Assembly (NCBI GenBank): GCA_016987375.1
Contig: PJRA01000263.1
Location: 5,821,734 to 5,860,858, forward strand
Length of the DNA: 39,125 bases
Origin: Brachionus koreanus
Lineage: Eukaryota; Rotifera; Eurotatoria; Ploima; Brachionidae
Direction: 5' to 3'
Shown here: positions 30,020 through 39,125 of the stretch, piece by piece
Layout of the letters: every line of letters starts with the position of its first letter
Position numbering within the stretch: position 1 is the first letter of the stretch
Notes under the pieces: model-generated
Told to the model about the DNA's origin: nothing
The model's database searches: none
What the model saw: the letters and a program-made list of their open reading frames with translations, nothing else
Program-made: the position numbers and the translations under genes

Positions 30020-31153
30020 ATGAATGAGCATAGAAAAAAAATTATTTATTTTTTAATAATATTAATAATTCTGAGTCTTTTTTACTATCAAAAAACGTTT
30101 AATATATTTCAAGTTGATTTAAACCATCAAAATAGAGAAGAATTTATTCAATTTGAATGTGTAAGAGCAAGTGAATTGTGCGGAGGATGGGGTGATCGGC
30201 TTAAAGGAATTTTATCCACATATGCTCTTTCGATGGTTATAGATCGAAAATTTACAATCAAAATGGTAAGAAATTGTGATTTGAGAAATATTCTAAAGCC
30301 AAATGAATACAATTGGGACCATGATCAAGTTCCTGAGAACGTAAATAGCAAAGAAGTTAATATTGGATGGGAATTTTCCTACTATGACAAATTAAAAAAA
30401 GATCTGTCGCTTTTTAAAAATCTGAAAAATTTCCAGTTAATCAAAGTGAAAGCCGGAATTCAATTTGGTAATGTATTAAGAGAAAATAAAAATTTGCATA
30501 AAAAAATTAAAAGTTTGGGTTACAACGTGAGTGAATTTCATATTGCCTTATCATTGAACAAATGGTACAATCAACTTTTTAAATTGAATAATGAATCGCA
30601 AAAAAAATACGAATCATATTTAAAACGTCTCAAACCAAATGATAAATCAAAATTAATTTGTGTGCAGATAAGAACTGGCGATCCAGATTCGTCTGTTAGA
30701 CGAGATTATTACACTCGAATAGAATATTGGCGTTTTATTAATAAGAATATTCTCAACTCTAGTGATTCAAAAAACTATAAAATATTCGTTACTAGTGATT
30801 ATGAGACTGTAAAAGAAGAAGCTCAGAGTTATTTTCCAAACAACGAAGTTATATATAACAAAGACTCGAGTTTTCACATTGATAAGCAAGGTGATGATGA
30901 ATGCCGTGGCCTTGAATCTGTAATATTTGATTTTCATATGATGCAAAATTGTGATATTGGGGTAATCAGTCATTCTGGATATGGACTATTGGCTCTTTTG
31001 AATAGACCGGATCCTTTCAAAGAATTATATGTTTATTCCAAAGAGCACAAACATCTTAGTTTAACACACAATAATCAATCGCGCTATTTTTCTCCATGGA
31101 AAAATTTGACTTGGATCAAATATTCAAAATTGGGCGATATTGTTTTTTTCTAA
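30020..31153 (+). CDS. Type II membrane glycosyltransferase, fucosyltransferase-like
   Basis: A single exon of 377 codons. Residues 8-23 (I-I-Y-F-L-I-I-L-I-I-L-S-L-F-Y-Y) form a signal anchor after a short basic cytoplasmic tail, the layout of Golgi glycosyltransferases. The lumenal part has C-G-G-W-G-D-R-L-K-G (54-63), like the G-x-G-N-R motif I of alpha-1,2/alpha-1,6/O-fucosyltransferases, Q-I-R-T-G-D (216-221), matching the H-x-R-x-G-D donor-binding motif with Gln for His, and V-I-S-H-S-G-Y-G-L-L-A (315-325), matching the S-x-[SF]-[ST]-x-[FW] C-terminal motif. Several N-x-S/T sites occur. Likely role: transfer of fucose from GDP-fucose to glycans in the Golgi; acceptor unknown. The Gln for His change could alter activity. 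First ATG taken as start. Confidence 0.75.
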   Translation: MNEHRKKIIYFLIILIILSLFYYQKTFNIFQVDLNHQNREEFIQFECVRASELCGGWGDRLKGILSTYALSMVIDRKFTIKMVRNCDLRNILKPNEYNWDHDQVPENVNSKEVNIGWEFSYYDKLKKDLSLFKNLKNFQLIKVKAGIQFGNVLRENKNLHKKIKSLGYNVSEFHIALSLNKWYNQLFKLNNESQKKYESYLKRLKPNDKSKLICVQIRTGDPDSSVRRDYYTRIEYWRFINKNILNSSDSKNYKIFVTSDYETVKEEAQSYFPNNEVIYNKDSSFHIDKQGDDECRGLESVIFDFHMMQNCDIGVISHSGYGLLALLNRPDPFKELYVYSKEHKHLSLTHNNQSRYFSPWKNLTWIKYSKLGDIVFF

Positions 31154-31181
31154 TTTTATATTTGATTGTTCAAGTTATTAA

Positions 31182-31187
31182 AATAAA
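31182..31187 (+). promoter_or_regulatory. Candidate polyadenylation signal AATAAA
   Basis: Lies about 30 bases after the glycosyltransferase stop codon, a plausible place for its 3' end. Confidence 0.4.
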
Positions 31188-31579
31188 AGAAATTTTTATT
31201 TTTTTTTAAATCTTCCGGTTTACTTATCAAGTTACTCCATTGAACCACTTTTTATTAATAAAAATCGAGTGAAAAATGTCTACACATGAAAAAATCTCTA
31301 TGCATTGAATTTTTTAGCATAAGCAATCTAAAAATTAAATTTCAGTATACCACAAAACATTGTTAAACTTTAAAAACAAGAGTTTTTACTCATGAAAAAT
31401 AAATGTGTATTTTAGAAATCGTATCAAGCATTATGGTTCCTAATAATAATAAAAGCAAAAATTAAAAATACGCACTATTTGAATATGTTATACACATGAG
31501 TTTTTAGATACGAATGTTTTCGAAGAGAGATTACAAATATTAATGTGCTTTTTTCATTTGAAATATAATGTAATTTATA
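31188..31579. other. AT-rich intergenic DNA
   Basis: No gene or repeat recognised. Confidence 0.4.
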
Positions 31580-31985
31580 CTCACCTATGGATGCGATGAA
31601 ATCAAGCTTAACCAAATTCACTTAAGAAAAATTAAAAGAACAGATGGGAAATTGGTGAAGAAAATGTTTGGACTCTGTAAGAGATCAAGAACAACAAAAC
31701 TTATGGCCGCCCTTAATATGGAACCAATGGAGAGAGTATTGGTAAAGAGAAAACTGTCCTTCATAATGAGATTAGCAAACAACAATTTTACAAAAACACT
31801 AGTGAACAATATCCTAAATGAAACAAGGGATAAAGAAAATAGAACTAGCAAAAAATCCGTGATAGATGAAATGAAAACTATCCTAGAAGAAAAAGACAAT
31901 ATAGAAAATATGGCAGCCAAAGCAAGTGATAGGATAAAGCTTGAAAACAAGCTTAACAAAAAAGAAAGCTCTTTAAGAGTCTCAA
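31580..31985 (+). mobile_element. C-terminal RT region of a non-LTR retrotransposon
   Basis: The frame is open from about 31583: Y-G-C-D-E-I-K-L-N-Q-I, K-M-F-G-L-C-K-R-S-R-T-T-K-L-M-A-A-L and L-V-K-R-K-L-S-F-I-M-R-L, then a lysine-rich tail to TAA at about 32020. This corresponds to the part after the RT thumb in invertebrate non-LTR elements (LLYG...KKxLGLSKxxRTTxLxxALN). The RT core is absent. The long open frame suggests a fairly recent insertion. Confidence 0.6.
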
Positions 31986-32019
31986 TTTATGTGTCTGAAC
32001 TTTTTTGCTACAATTCCTA

Positions 32020-32900
32020 ACATTCGGTTAGCAAGATTTGTGCAGTACCGGACTTTGTTTGCCTATTTAAGGTCATTTTGAATTTAGATACCTGAATCCT
32101 TTTCTAGAGTTGTATTAGATAGTTTTATAATTCTATATTTATTTAAAAACGTATAATCATAGTTTGGATTTTTTGAACCAATATGCATTACAAGGGATTT
32201 TTCCATGTTTAAATCAAGAGACCAGCTTGAAATGTGATCTATATCTTTTTGAAATAAAATGTTGTCTTTTACATCTTTAACAATTGATAATATTTATGTA
32301 TCATCAGCATATTTCTCACATTTATTTTTTTACAATATTTGAAAGATCATTAATAAATATCAAAAAAAGAAGTGGTTCTAAGACCGAATCTTGTGGGACT
32401 CCACTAGTAACCTCCAACCATTTACACATTGATGAATTTAAAACAACTCTCTGCTTTCTATTTGAAATAAATTCTATTATCAAGTCAATAATTAATCCAG
32501 TAAAACTATAAGCTTTTAGTTTAAAAGTTAACAATCTGTGTGAAACTATGTCAAAGGCTTTCGAAAAATCGGTGAAGATAATGCCAATAGATAATCATTT
32601 ACTAAGACCTAACGTAACAAAATTTAATGACTTTAAAAAGTTTGCAGAGCAAGATATCTGCAGCATAAAACCATGCTAAGAATATGATAATAAGTTGTGA
32701 CTTAGAAGAAAAGATATAATCTTTTAATAAGTTCTCAAGAATTTTACCAAGGCAAAAAAAAACACTAGCAAAATGGAGACTATCCTATTTGAAATTATTG
32801 GCTGATAGATTTGAAAATGAGTGGGTAAACGGTCCATTTTTTAATTGGCAAATTTACTAATCACCGCCTGGTTAAAGCAGCTCAAACAGTATTATCGAAA
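32020..32900 (-). mobile_element. CR1/L2-like non-LTR reverse transcriptase relic
   Basis: Minus strand from about 32780: L-G-K-I-L-E-N-L-L-K-D-Y, H-G-F-M-L-Q-I-S-C, I-I-F-T-D-F-S-K-A-F-D, L-K-A-Y-S-F-T-G-L-I, S-N-R-K-Q-R-V-V-L-N, T-S-G-V-P-Q-D-S-V-L-E-P-L-L-F, Y-A-D-D-T, then S-W-S-L-D-L-N. The RT motifs are all in the expected order. GVPQG has become GVPQD, and several frameshifts and stops are present. The copy ends near 32020, facing the unrelated plus-strand copy at 31580-31985. Confidence 0.85.
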
Positions 32901-33007
32901 GCCATAACCAAACCATCAGAGTTTCATTTACGTTGAGAAAAAGACTTTCAATTTTATAGAGTCTTGAATTGCTTGAAAATAGATGCAAATTATATTAAAA
33001 CCTAAAT

Positions 33008-33244
33008 ATGAATGCTAAGAATAAGCCTAATAGAACCAGATTGATGATAAGAGATGCGAGTCCTTTTAATGAGAAATGCTACATAAAAATTAAGAATGAC
33101 GTTTACATTGTAAATGTGTCCAAAAAGTCTTATGATTGCATTGAGTTTATGGATAGAGCTACTTTTACTCATTTGGTATTTTTGGCTCATAAAATTGATA
33201 TGGATCTTGGATATTACAATCAGAAAGTACAGTTTAATGCTTAA
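33008..33244 (+). CDS. Small open frame, unidentified
   Basis: 78 codons from ATG 33008 to TAA 33244, with balanced composition (M-N-A-K-N-K-P-N-R-T-R-L-M-I-R-D, then I-E-F-M-D-R-A-T-F-T-H-L-V-F). It is less AT-driven than random frames here. It lies among retroelement debris, so it may be a fragment of a transposon ORF. I recognise no domain. Confidence 0.3.
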   Translation: MNAKNKPNRTRLMIRDASPFNEKCYIKIKNDVYIVNVSKKSYDCIEFMDRATFTHLVFLAHKIDMDLGYYNQKVQFNA

Positions 33245-34189
33245 TACGTGTACGGTCTAAAAAGGCTAAAAAAGCATTGGTTAATGATTAAACTTAATAA
33301 AAAAAAAGAATTTTGTATATAAAATATTATTTAAGACTATAAATCAATAATTTTTTTTTATTTTTTATATCTCAATCTCTTGTGTATTTTTAAATAAGTC
33401 ATATGCAATAACTAATAAATAATAACAATAAATAAAATTTATGATGTGTATATTTTTCATTTGTTTGTGTATTTTTAAATCACATCCATAAAAGTTCAAA
33501 AAAGAATGTTCAAAAGTAGGTGTACCAGTTAGCCTATTTCTGTTGAAAAATATTGAAGCAAATTGGTTTTATTTTTTTTAATTATTAGATGATAATAAAT
33601 TATTAGATGTACAAAATTTGGTTAAATTAAGTCAATGGAAACATAGTTTTTAACCTTGAATTTTTGAACACCCGTTAGTGATTTAATGATAAAAATAAAT
33701 CTCAGAGTTGTTGAAAATATTTTGTAGCGCTAAAATTTTGGATAGATGAAAAATACACATGTCTCGTTTTAGCTAAAATGCAAACCTAGGTATTTTTTAG
33801 TGCTTGATTAAAATTTGAAGCTTGTTGAGTATGCAAGTTAAATTTTAAAAATACACTCGATTGTTTAAATTTAACTGTTGTATGATGATATTTTTAAGCA
33901 AATAAAGCAAAAGTTACCACTTGTTTAAAAGATCAAAAAGAGACAAATTTTTTAACATATAACAGACTAAAATTTTCTTTTTATATAACAACCAGATGTT
34001 CATTTTAGCTACAAAAGGGCGATGGGAAAATGCATTTTTCAGATGTCAAAATTTTTCTAAATTAAAAATAATTATTATGCTATACAATTTTTTAAAAATT
34101 TTTTTTTAAATCTCCTAGTGAATATTTTTATTAGGATAAAATAAATAAATAATTTAGAAAGAATAGACTTTGAGTTTTTAGTTTCAAAG
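33245..34189. other. Intergenic DNA upstream of the first RING/coiled-coil gene
   Basis: AT-rich. The word ttgtgtatttttaaat occurs twice (near 33380 and 33464). No gene recognised; the promoter of the next gene should lie near its right end. Confidence 0.35.
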
Positions 34190-35635
34190 ATGCATAAAAT
34201 TGATAATTTTGAATGCCTAGTATGTAACAAGATTTTTGAAGATCCAATTGAACTGCCATGCGGCTTTATATCCTGTAGAAAGCATTTATCGTTGCCTAGA
34301 AGCTCATCTGAATTAGATATCTATTCTATTCTTTGTTTTTTCTGTAATCAATTTCATACATTTGACTGCTTGAACCAATCTTGTATTTTTGAAAAGTACT
34401 ATAAAAAGAATGAAGATTTTGATTCTCAAGAAGCTTTCATCAAGCAACTTAAAAATTTAAAAAAACTTAGATGCAAATTTAAGCAGGAATTCAAAATAAA
34501 AACTCTTAATTTTTATTCTTTAGAAAATTTCATTGATTATGAAAAGGAACAAATTATTATCGATCTATACTGCCATCTTGATAAGTTAAAGAGACATCAA
34601 ATATCAAAATTGGATGATATAAAAAATTACTCACACTTTTTAATTAAATTTTTTCAGCAAGAAAAACATCGAATATGTGAAAAAATCAAAAGTAAAAAAA
34701 TATATGATCCACAATTAATCAAACAATTTGAAAATTTAATCCATTACTTTAACTCTAATCCAATAATTGTGAATAAAAATAACTATAGAGAATTTGCAAA
34801 AAATTACAGCAACCTAAATACTATTTCTTCAGCAATCACAAATTCGAGCAATATCCTTTTTGATTTCAATACTAGAAATTTTTCTTATGAAATAAACAAT
34901 AATAAAGAGCATAAGTTAAGTCTTTTGAATGATTTATTTAAGCAAGATATGGTAATTCTTTAGAATTTTTAGTATTAGACTGTTAAATTTTTTAATCAAG
35001 ATCCCGGAGAAACAAGAAGACGGAACAATTATTCGTAAGAAAACATAGTAAATATTTTAAAAAATCCATTATATCCTATTTAGATCATTATCGATATGAT
35101 ATAATAAAAATGAGTTTTAACTTAAATGAAATTGAATCCACTGATTCCAAGCAATCGAAAAAAATAATTGTTATCAATAAATTTGAAATTTTGATTTTTC
35201 CTGAATTAAAAAATTATAATGATAAAGTATACCTTGAGTTTACACTAAATTTTGATGAAAATTCAAAGTAAAAATTCTAACAGTTCAATTTTTATTATTT
35301 TTAAGTGGAAAATTTATGTTTAAGAACATTTAAGTTTATTGAGCTTAAGCTTAAAAACAAAATTAACTCTATTGACGATCATGTAAAATGTAGGTTTTGG
35401 GCAATAATAAATTTTGAACTAAATTAGATAATTAATATTAATTTAAGATAAAATATTTAGTACACAAGAACATTTAAAGACGCAATTTTTGTTCAAAAGA
35501 TTTATTAATTTCGAGGTAATTATTTGGTTTTCTCTCTTTGTGTAAATTATTAATTTTAAATTTTAGAAATTGAATAGAGAAGGCTTTTATGACCGAAATT
35601 CAAAGCAGATATCAATCGAAATTCTAGTTCATTAA
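34190..35635 (+). CDS. RING-like/coiled-coil/MATH protein, 6 exons
   Basis: Exons 34190-34951, 35001-35034, 35084-35267, 35325-35393, 35461-35515 and 35567-35635 join in frame to 390 aa. The introns are 49, 49, 57, 67 and 51 bp, all GT-AG. The N-terminus has C9, C12, C24, C29, H32, C49 and C52, a RING-like zinc site in variant spacing. Residues about 75-180 are charged and helical, coiled-coil-like. The C-terminal 100 residues read as a MATH/TRAF domain: F-E-I-L-I-F-P, D-K-V-Y-L-E-F-T-L-N-F, F-K-F-I-E-L-K-L-K-N-K, F-K-R-F-I-N-F-E-K-L-N-R-E-G-F and Q-I-S-I-E-I-L-V. This layout occurs in TRIM37- and TRAF-type ubiquitin ligases, so a ubiquitin-ligase or adaptor role is plausible but unproven. 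The MATH domain appears only when the short 3' exons are joined. Confidence 0.75.
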
Positions 35636-36092
35636 CACTTGATCTTATTTTAAAAAGATTTTAGACAAAATTTTTGAATTATGAATTTCTTTATTAGAAA
35701 TTTTTACATGATAAATTTTTTTACCAAATTTACAGACAAAATTTATAAGCTATGGTAACCAATCTTTAATAAAAATTTTTAAAAAAATTTAAATTATCAT
35801 TTTTTTTTCACTCATTAAAATGGCAAAAAAATCTTTATTTTGTTAATTTGAAATTTTCATTCAGCTGACAAAAGACTTTCAGAAGAAAACTGTTAAGCCC
35901 GTTTATGGGGGATTTTACAAAATCATTCAAAAGATTAAATTTTATTTATATTTTGTAAACAGTCTATTTCTAAATAGAAGTTGGGCCACGTTCCTGTGCA
36001 CATCTAAATTAGAAGACTGTAAAAAGTGTAAGTAATAAAAGTGAACTGTAAATAATATAAGTAGATGAAGTTGGACACGAGATTCATATGCT
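35636..36092. other. AT-rich intergenic DNA
   Basis: No gene recognised. 35990-36090 may belong to the 3' flank of the retroelement that follows. Confidence 0.35.
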
Positions 36093-36390
36093 TATATATA
36101 TATATATATATAAATAATAATAATAATATGAGTTACAACAAGCTAGCAAGCTAGACTCGCGAAGATAGGAAACAGTAGGATCCTATCTATGGTAACTGTA
36201 GTATATACACTTTGAATGGAGCAAGTGACTTCTCCAAATCTATCTTCATCACATTGAAGATTGTTTTTTTTTATTTGTCACTATTCCCTCGTGTCGATTC
36301 TACAGAGTCTTTGGAATTCATCTATGGTAGGTTTTTCCTTACGTCTGTATTTGTCTAGTCTATTTTTGAATTGGTTGACGGATAGGGATT
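36093..36390 (-). mobile_element. 3' end of a non-LTR retrotransposon with microsatellite tail
   Basis: The minus strand from about 36380 reads V-N-Q-F-K-N-R-L-D-K-Y-R-R-K-E-K-P-T, then I-D-E-F-Q-R-L-C-R-I-D and a stop, the usual C-terminus of CR1/jockey-like RT proteins (NxFKxRLDKY). The 3' UTR follows and ends in AAT and TA repeats (36093-36129). Extreme 5' truncation. Confidence 0.7.
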
Positions 36391-36926
36391 AGGATAGGGA
36401 TATAAAATAGATAAAATATTAATAAATATGCACAGGAATATACAAATTGCACTATCCTATAAAAACTAAAGTGATTTTTTTATGTACCAGCCGAAAGAAT
36501 TCTAAAATTTTGATTAATTTATAAAGTGAACATGTGTTCCGTCATTATGTGAACACAATTTTTTTTATTTTATTTTTATTTGAACATTTAAAAAAAGATT
36601 TACATTTTTTGAAAGAAAAAATAATATAATAAAAAGTTGAAATTGGCATTCTAGCCAATTTAAAAAAGTAAAAATTTGTCTTTTTTATTATGATGTTTTA
36701 AGTGAATAGTTTTATTTTTTAGTTAACAATTTTATAAAAATAAAATTCTTTAAATCGAAGATTTTCAAGCTTTTTAATGATATTGATTTAAAGAAAAAAT
36801 TCATTTTTTACTTTAAAAAAGCTTACTTGCTCATAATGAGAATATCTTAAAAAAATTTTCTAGACTACCATAAAATCTTTGTTTAGGAAACAAATTTTTT
36901 TTTTATCATTATTAAAACTAATCAAC
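36391..36926. other. Intergenic DNA upstream of the second RING/coiled-coil gene
   Basis: AT-rich; no other gene. An in-frame ATG at 36879 extends the gene start by 16 hydrophobic residues (see next entry). Confidence 0.35.
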
Positions 36927-38422
36927 ATGGGATTGGATTTTCGCGGTTTAGAAAACTTGATAAAATGCTCGAATATCGACTGCAAAGATAGAATTTTACA
37001 ACAAAACGTAGTTCTTTTGAAGCCATGCTATGAGTTTTATTGCTCGGAACATTTTCGTTGCAAGCAAGCGGATTGTGAGTTTTGTTTGGTCAACAAGTTG
37101 GTCAATTGTTCATTAAAATCAAAACAGAATGTTTGCTATGTGGAAAAAATTCTTTCAAACAAGCTTGGAATGTGTGACACTTGTAAGCGAGAGCACAAAA
37201 ATGCCAATGAATTTCAAATAAAGAATCTAGGAAATGATCTTATTGATTTCATAAAAAAAATTAGAATCGATAAAGAGTTTTTTCAAATAAATGAACCAAC
37301 AAAAAAATCTTCATTTGTTTCCTTGCACAAAAAATCAAGTCAAACTAAAACGAATGGCGATAATTTGGACTTGTTTATCAAAACTGTAGCCGAAACTACT
37401 GTTGATAAACTAAGAAAAAAAGTGCAAAATTACTTGAGAAATAAACATATCTATCAGGGCTTAATCGATCAAACTCGTAATGAATTTGATAATCTAAATA
37501 AAGAAATAGGAAGCAAGTATTATGAGACTAAATTGGAATATTTATCCGCGGTAAAAAATTATGTTTTAACAATGGAAAACAAATTGATCAATGATATTCC
37601 AAATGAGATTGTCCAAATAATACAAGACTTTGAGGAAAGCTATCATCGACTTGAACGGAAAACTTTGAGTCAAGAAAAAAAAAATTCTAGGCGCCTACAA
37701 AAGCAGTACATTGCTAATTCAATAAAACTAGATCTTTTTATAAATGAAATAAAATCAATGGTTGGGTTACATGAAAAAAAAGAAAAACCCATTGATCCCG
37801 ATCAAATAAAGCAAATATTTGGGCGATTCAAGTATGAAATTCCCAAAGCTGTGGCAAAGGAAAATTTCATCGAATTCGACTGTCCGTTTCCAGAAAGTTC
37901 AGATATTCATCAAATGAGCTTACGGCATTTAGAATTTAAGACCTATTGGATGCTAGATAAACTTATCACCAAAATAGAAATTAAAAATTTTCACAAAAAT
38001 ATTGAGTAAAATTTAAATTTTAGGTAGTTGAAATTTTTAATTTTTTTTCAATTTGTGAAAAGTTCAATTTTAGCATCGATCAAAATCAGAGTTTATGATA
38101 AAAGAAATTTTTTTTTGCTCTTCAATTCTGGTAATTTTGATGAGAGTTTTTTCTCTATTTGTTAAATATTAAATTTAGAACTTGATAATCAAATATTAGA
38201 TGCAAATCAAGCGTATATTATAAAGGGGCTTAACAAAAAAGTAAGTTTTTTCTTGAATTTTGATAGTTTTCTTTCTTTATTTATTTTTAATATCTAAAGA
38301 ATTTAAGAGAAAATTTTGAAGACATAAAAATTACTATATATGTCGAGTTTTCAAACTTTTTTAGCTACAATTTGATTGATTTGGATGATTTCAATTGTGA
38401 AAACGAACAAAATTTAAATTAA
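36927..38422 (+). CDS. RING-like/coiled-coil protein with beta-rich tail, 4 exons
   Basis: Exons 36927-38005, 38063-38130, 38179-38240 and 38300-38422 join in frame to 443 aa. The introns are 57, 48 and 59 bp, all GT-AG. C14, C19, C34, C39, H42, C50 and C53 repeat the order of cysteines and histidine in the gene at 34190. A second C-x2-C-x3-H lies near residue 100 (M-C-D-T-C-K-R-E-H), like a second zinc site or half of a B-box. Residues about 150-290 are long and heptad-rich, coiled-coil-like. The tail (I-K-I-R-V-Y-D, F-F-L-L-F-N-S, I-K-I-T-I-Y-V-E-F) is beta-rich and may be a diverged MATH domain; this is less clear than in the neighbour. Start: ATG 36927 is preferred because the upstream ATG (36879) adds residues unlike the family. 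Ubiquitin-ligase role by analogy only. Confidence 0.7.
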
Positions 38423-38427
38423 AATTG

Positions 38428-38433
38428 AATAAA
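38428..38433 (+). promoter_or_regulatory. Candidate polyadenylation signal AATAAA
   Basis: Directly after the stop codon of the second RING/coiled-coil gene. The position is unusually close but possible with a very short 3' UTR. Confidence 0.3.
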
Positions 38434-39125
38434 AACTTTTAAATTTTAAAAAATTAAAAAATTTTGGTCTAAAAATAATTAATTTAATTTAATCAAAGAA
38501 GTAGCAAGCATATTCTAATTTATTCCAATAACTTTAACTGTTTGTTTTTTAAATGCCGCATTGAAAACCAACGAACTTGATGCCAAAATAAAAAATTGAA
38601 TTTTCAAGGCTTATGAACTTGAAAACCACTAAGCTGAAATTTCTTTTTGATAGCAAGTCGAAAAAACTTTTTATCGAAGCACCAATATAAAGTTCGAGAG
38701 TTTTAGTGCGATGTTAAATAACAAATATTTACGGCTTTTTTTACAAAAAAGAAATTCAAAAACTGTAATTTATTAATTTTCTTAAAATTCAATATAATTT
38801 TGAGAAATTTATTGAAAAAAAGAACAAATTTTAGTTATTTTTATTAAGAAGAAGCGAAATTTTGCTAATAAAAAGCGGATTTTATTTCAAAAACTTTTTA
38901 AATTTTTAACCTGTTTCATGATAATTTTTTCAGTAATTCATGATAATTTTTTAAATTTGAATAGGAATAAATATTGCCATTATTCTTTGACAACACAATA
39001 TCTTGAATAAATAACGAGTGATGCATAAGTAAATGGACAAAAGTTAAGTTAACTTGCCCGATCATGCAAATGATCAGAGGATCATATATATATTTATTTA
39101 TAAACTACTAAAAATTAGCTATAAT
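38434..39125. other. AT-rich intergenic DNA to the window end
   Basis: No gene recognised. The word ttcatgataatttttt occurs twice in direct order (38915-38930 and 38937-38952). Confidence 0.4.

Noticed and set aside
31618..31959. 113-codon minus-strand frame rich in Leu, Phe and Ser
   Set aside because: Antisense of the lysine-rich RT C-terminus at 31580-31985; looks like a membrane protein only because of base composition.
36170..36200. Palindromic word around taggatccta as a regulatory site
   Set aside because: It lies in the 3' UTR of a retroelement remnant; no gene starts nearby on either strand.

Overview
The window looks like nuclear DNA of a small invertebrate animal. It is strongly AT-rich, has long homopolymer runs, animal-type genes split by GT-AG introns of only about 50-60 bp, and a dense layer of decayed non-LTR retrotransposons and palindromic DNA elements. 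A monogonont rotifer (Brachionus-like) fits best, but that is inference from gene style and repeat content; no marker gene settles it. Nothing looks bacterial or viral. There are no operons, rRNA, tRNA or CRISPR arrays.

Four spliced genes could be rebuilt by joining exons in frame: a FAM8A1-like RDD membrane protein (2918-3890, minus, 4 exons), mitochondrial ATP synthase subunit e (8514-8928, plus, 4 exons), and two neighbouring plus-strand genes at the right end (34190-35635, 6 exons; 36927-38422, 4 exons). The last two both encode a cysteine-rich RING-like N-terminus, a coiled-coil middle and a beta-rich tail, clearly MATH/TRAF-like in the first. All 14 introns are 48-67 bp and GT-AG, and the frame is kept at every junction. 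A single-exon type II membrane glycosyltransferase of fucosyltransferase type lies at 30020-31153. A lysine-rich protein of unknown function lies at 19594-20265 (minus). A coiled-coil gene with a possible BEN-like C-terminus (24483-25767, minus) is broken by a retroelement insertion.

Layout: 1-2200 transposon debris (reverse transcriptase, SWIM zinc finger, Tc1/mariner relic, hairpin element); 2.9-3.9 kb FAM8A1-like gene; 5.9-6.5 kb internally deleted retroelement; 7.1-7.4 kb palindromic element; 8.5-8.9 kb ATP synthase e; 9.4-14.2 kb a mosaic of retroelement 3' ends and a piggyBac-type MITE with TTAA target duplication; 16.9-21.8 kb a pair of near-identical 721-bp inverted repeats 3.5 kb apart, with the lysine-rich gene between them; 22.7-23.6 kb a terminal-inverted-repeat element; 24.5-27.6 kb the broken gene and nested retroelement pieces; 28-29.6 kb endonuclease/RT relics; 30.0-31.2 kb the glycosyltransferase; 31.6-33.2 kb RT relics; 34.2-38.4 kb the RING/coiled-coil pair.

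The genes show no shared pathway: this is housekeeping and membrane genes scattered in repeat-rich DNA. The only group that looks related by descent is the RING/coiled-coil pair. The most unusual structure is the 721-bp inverted repeat pair.
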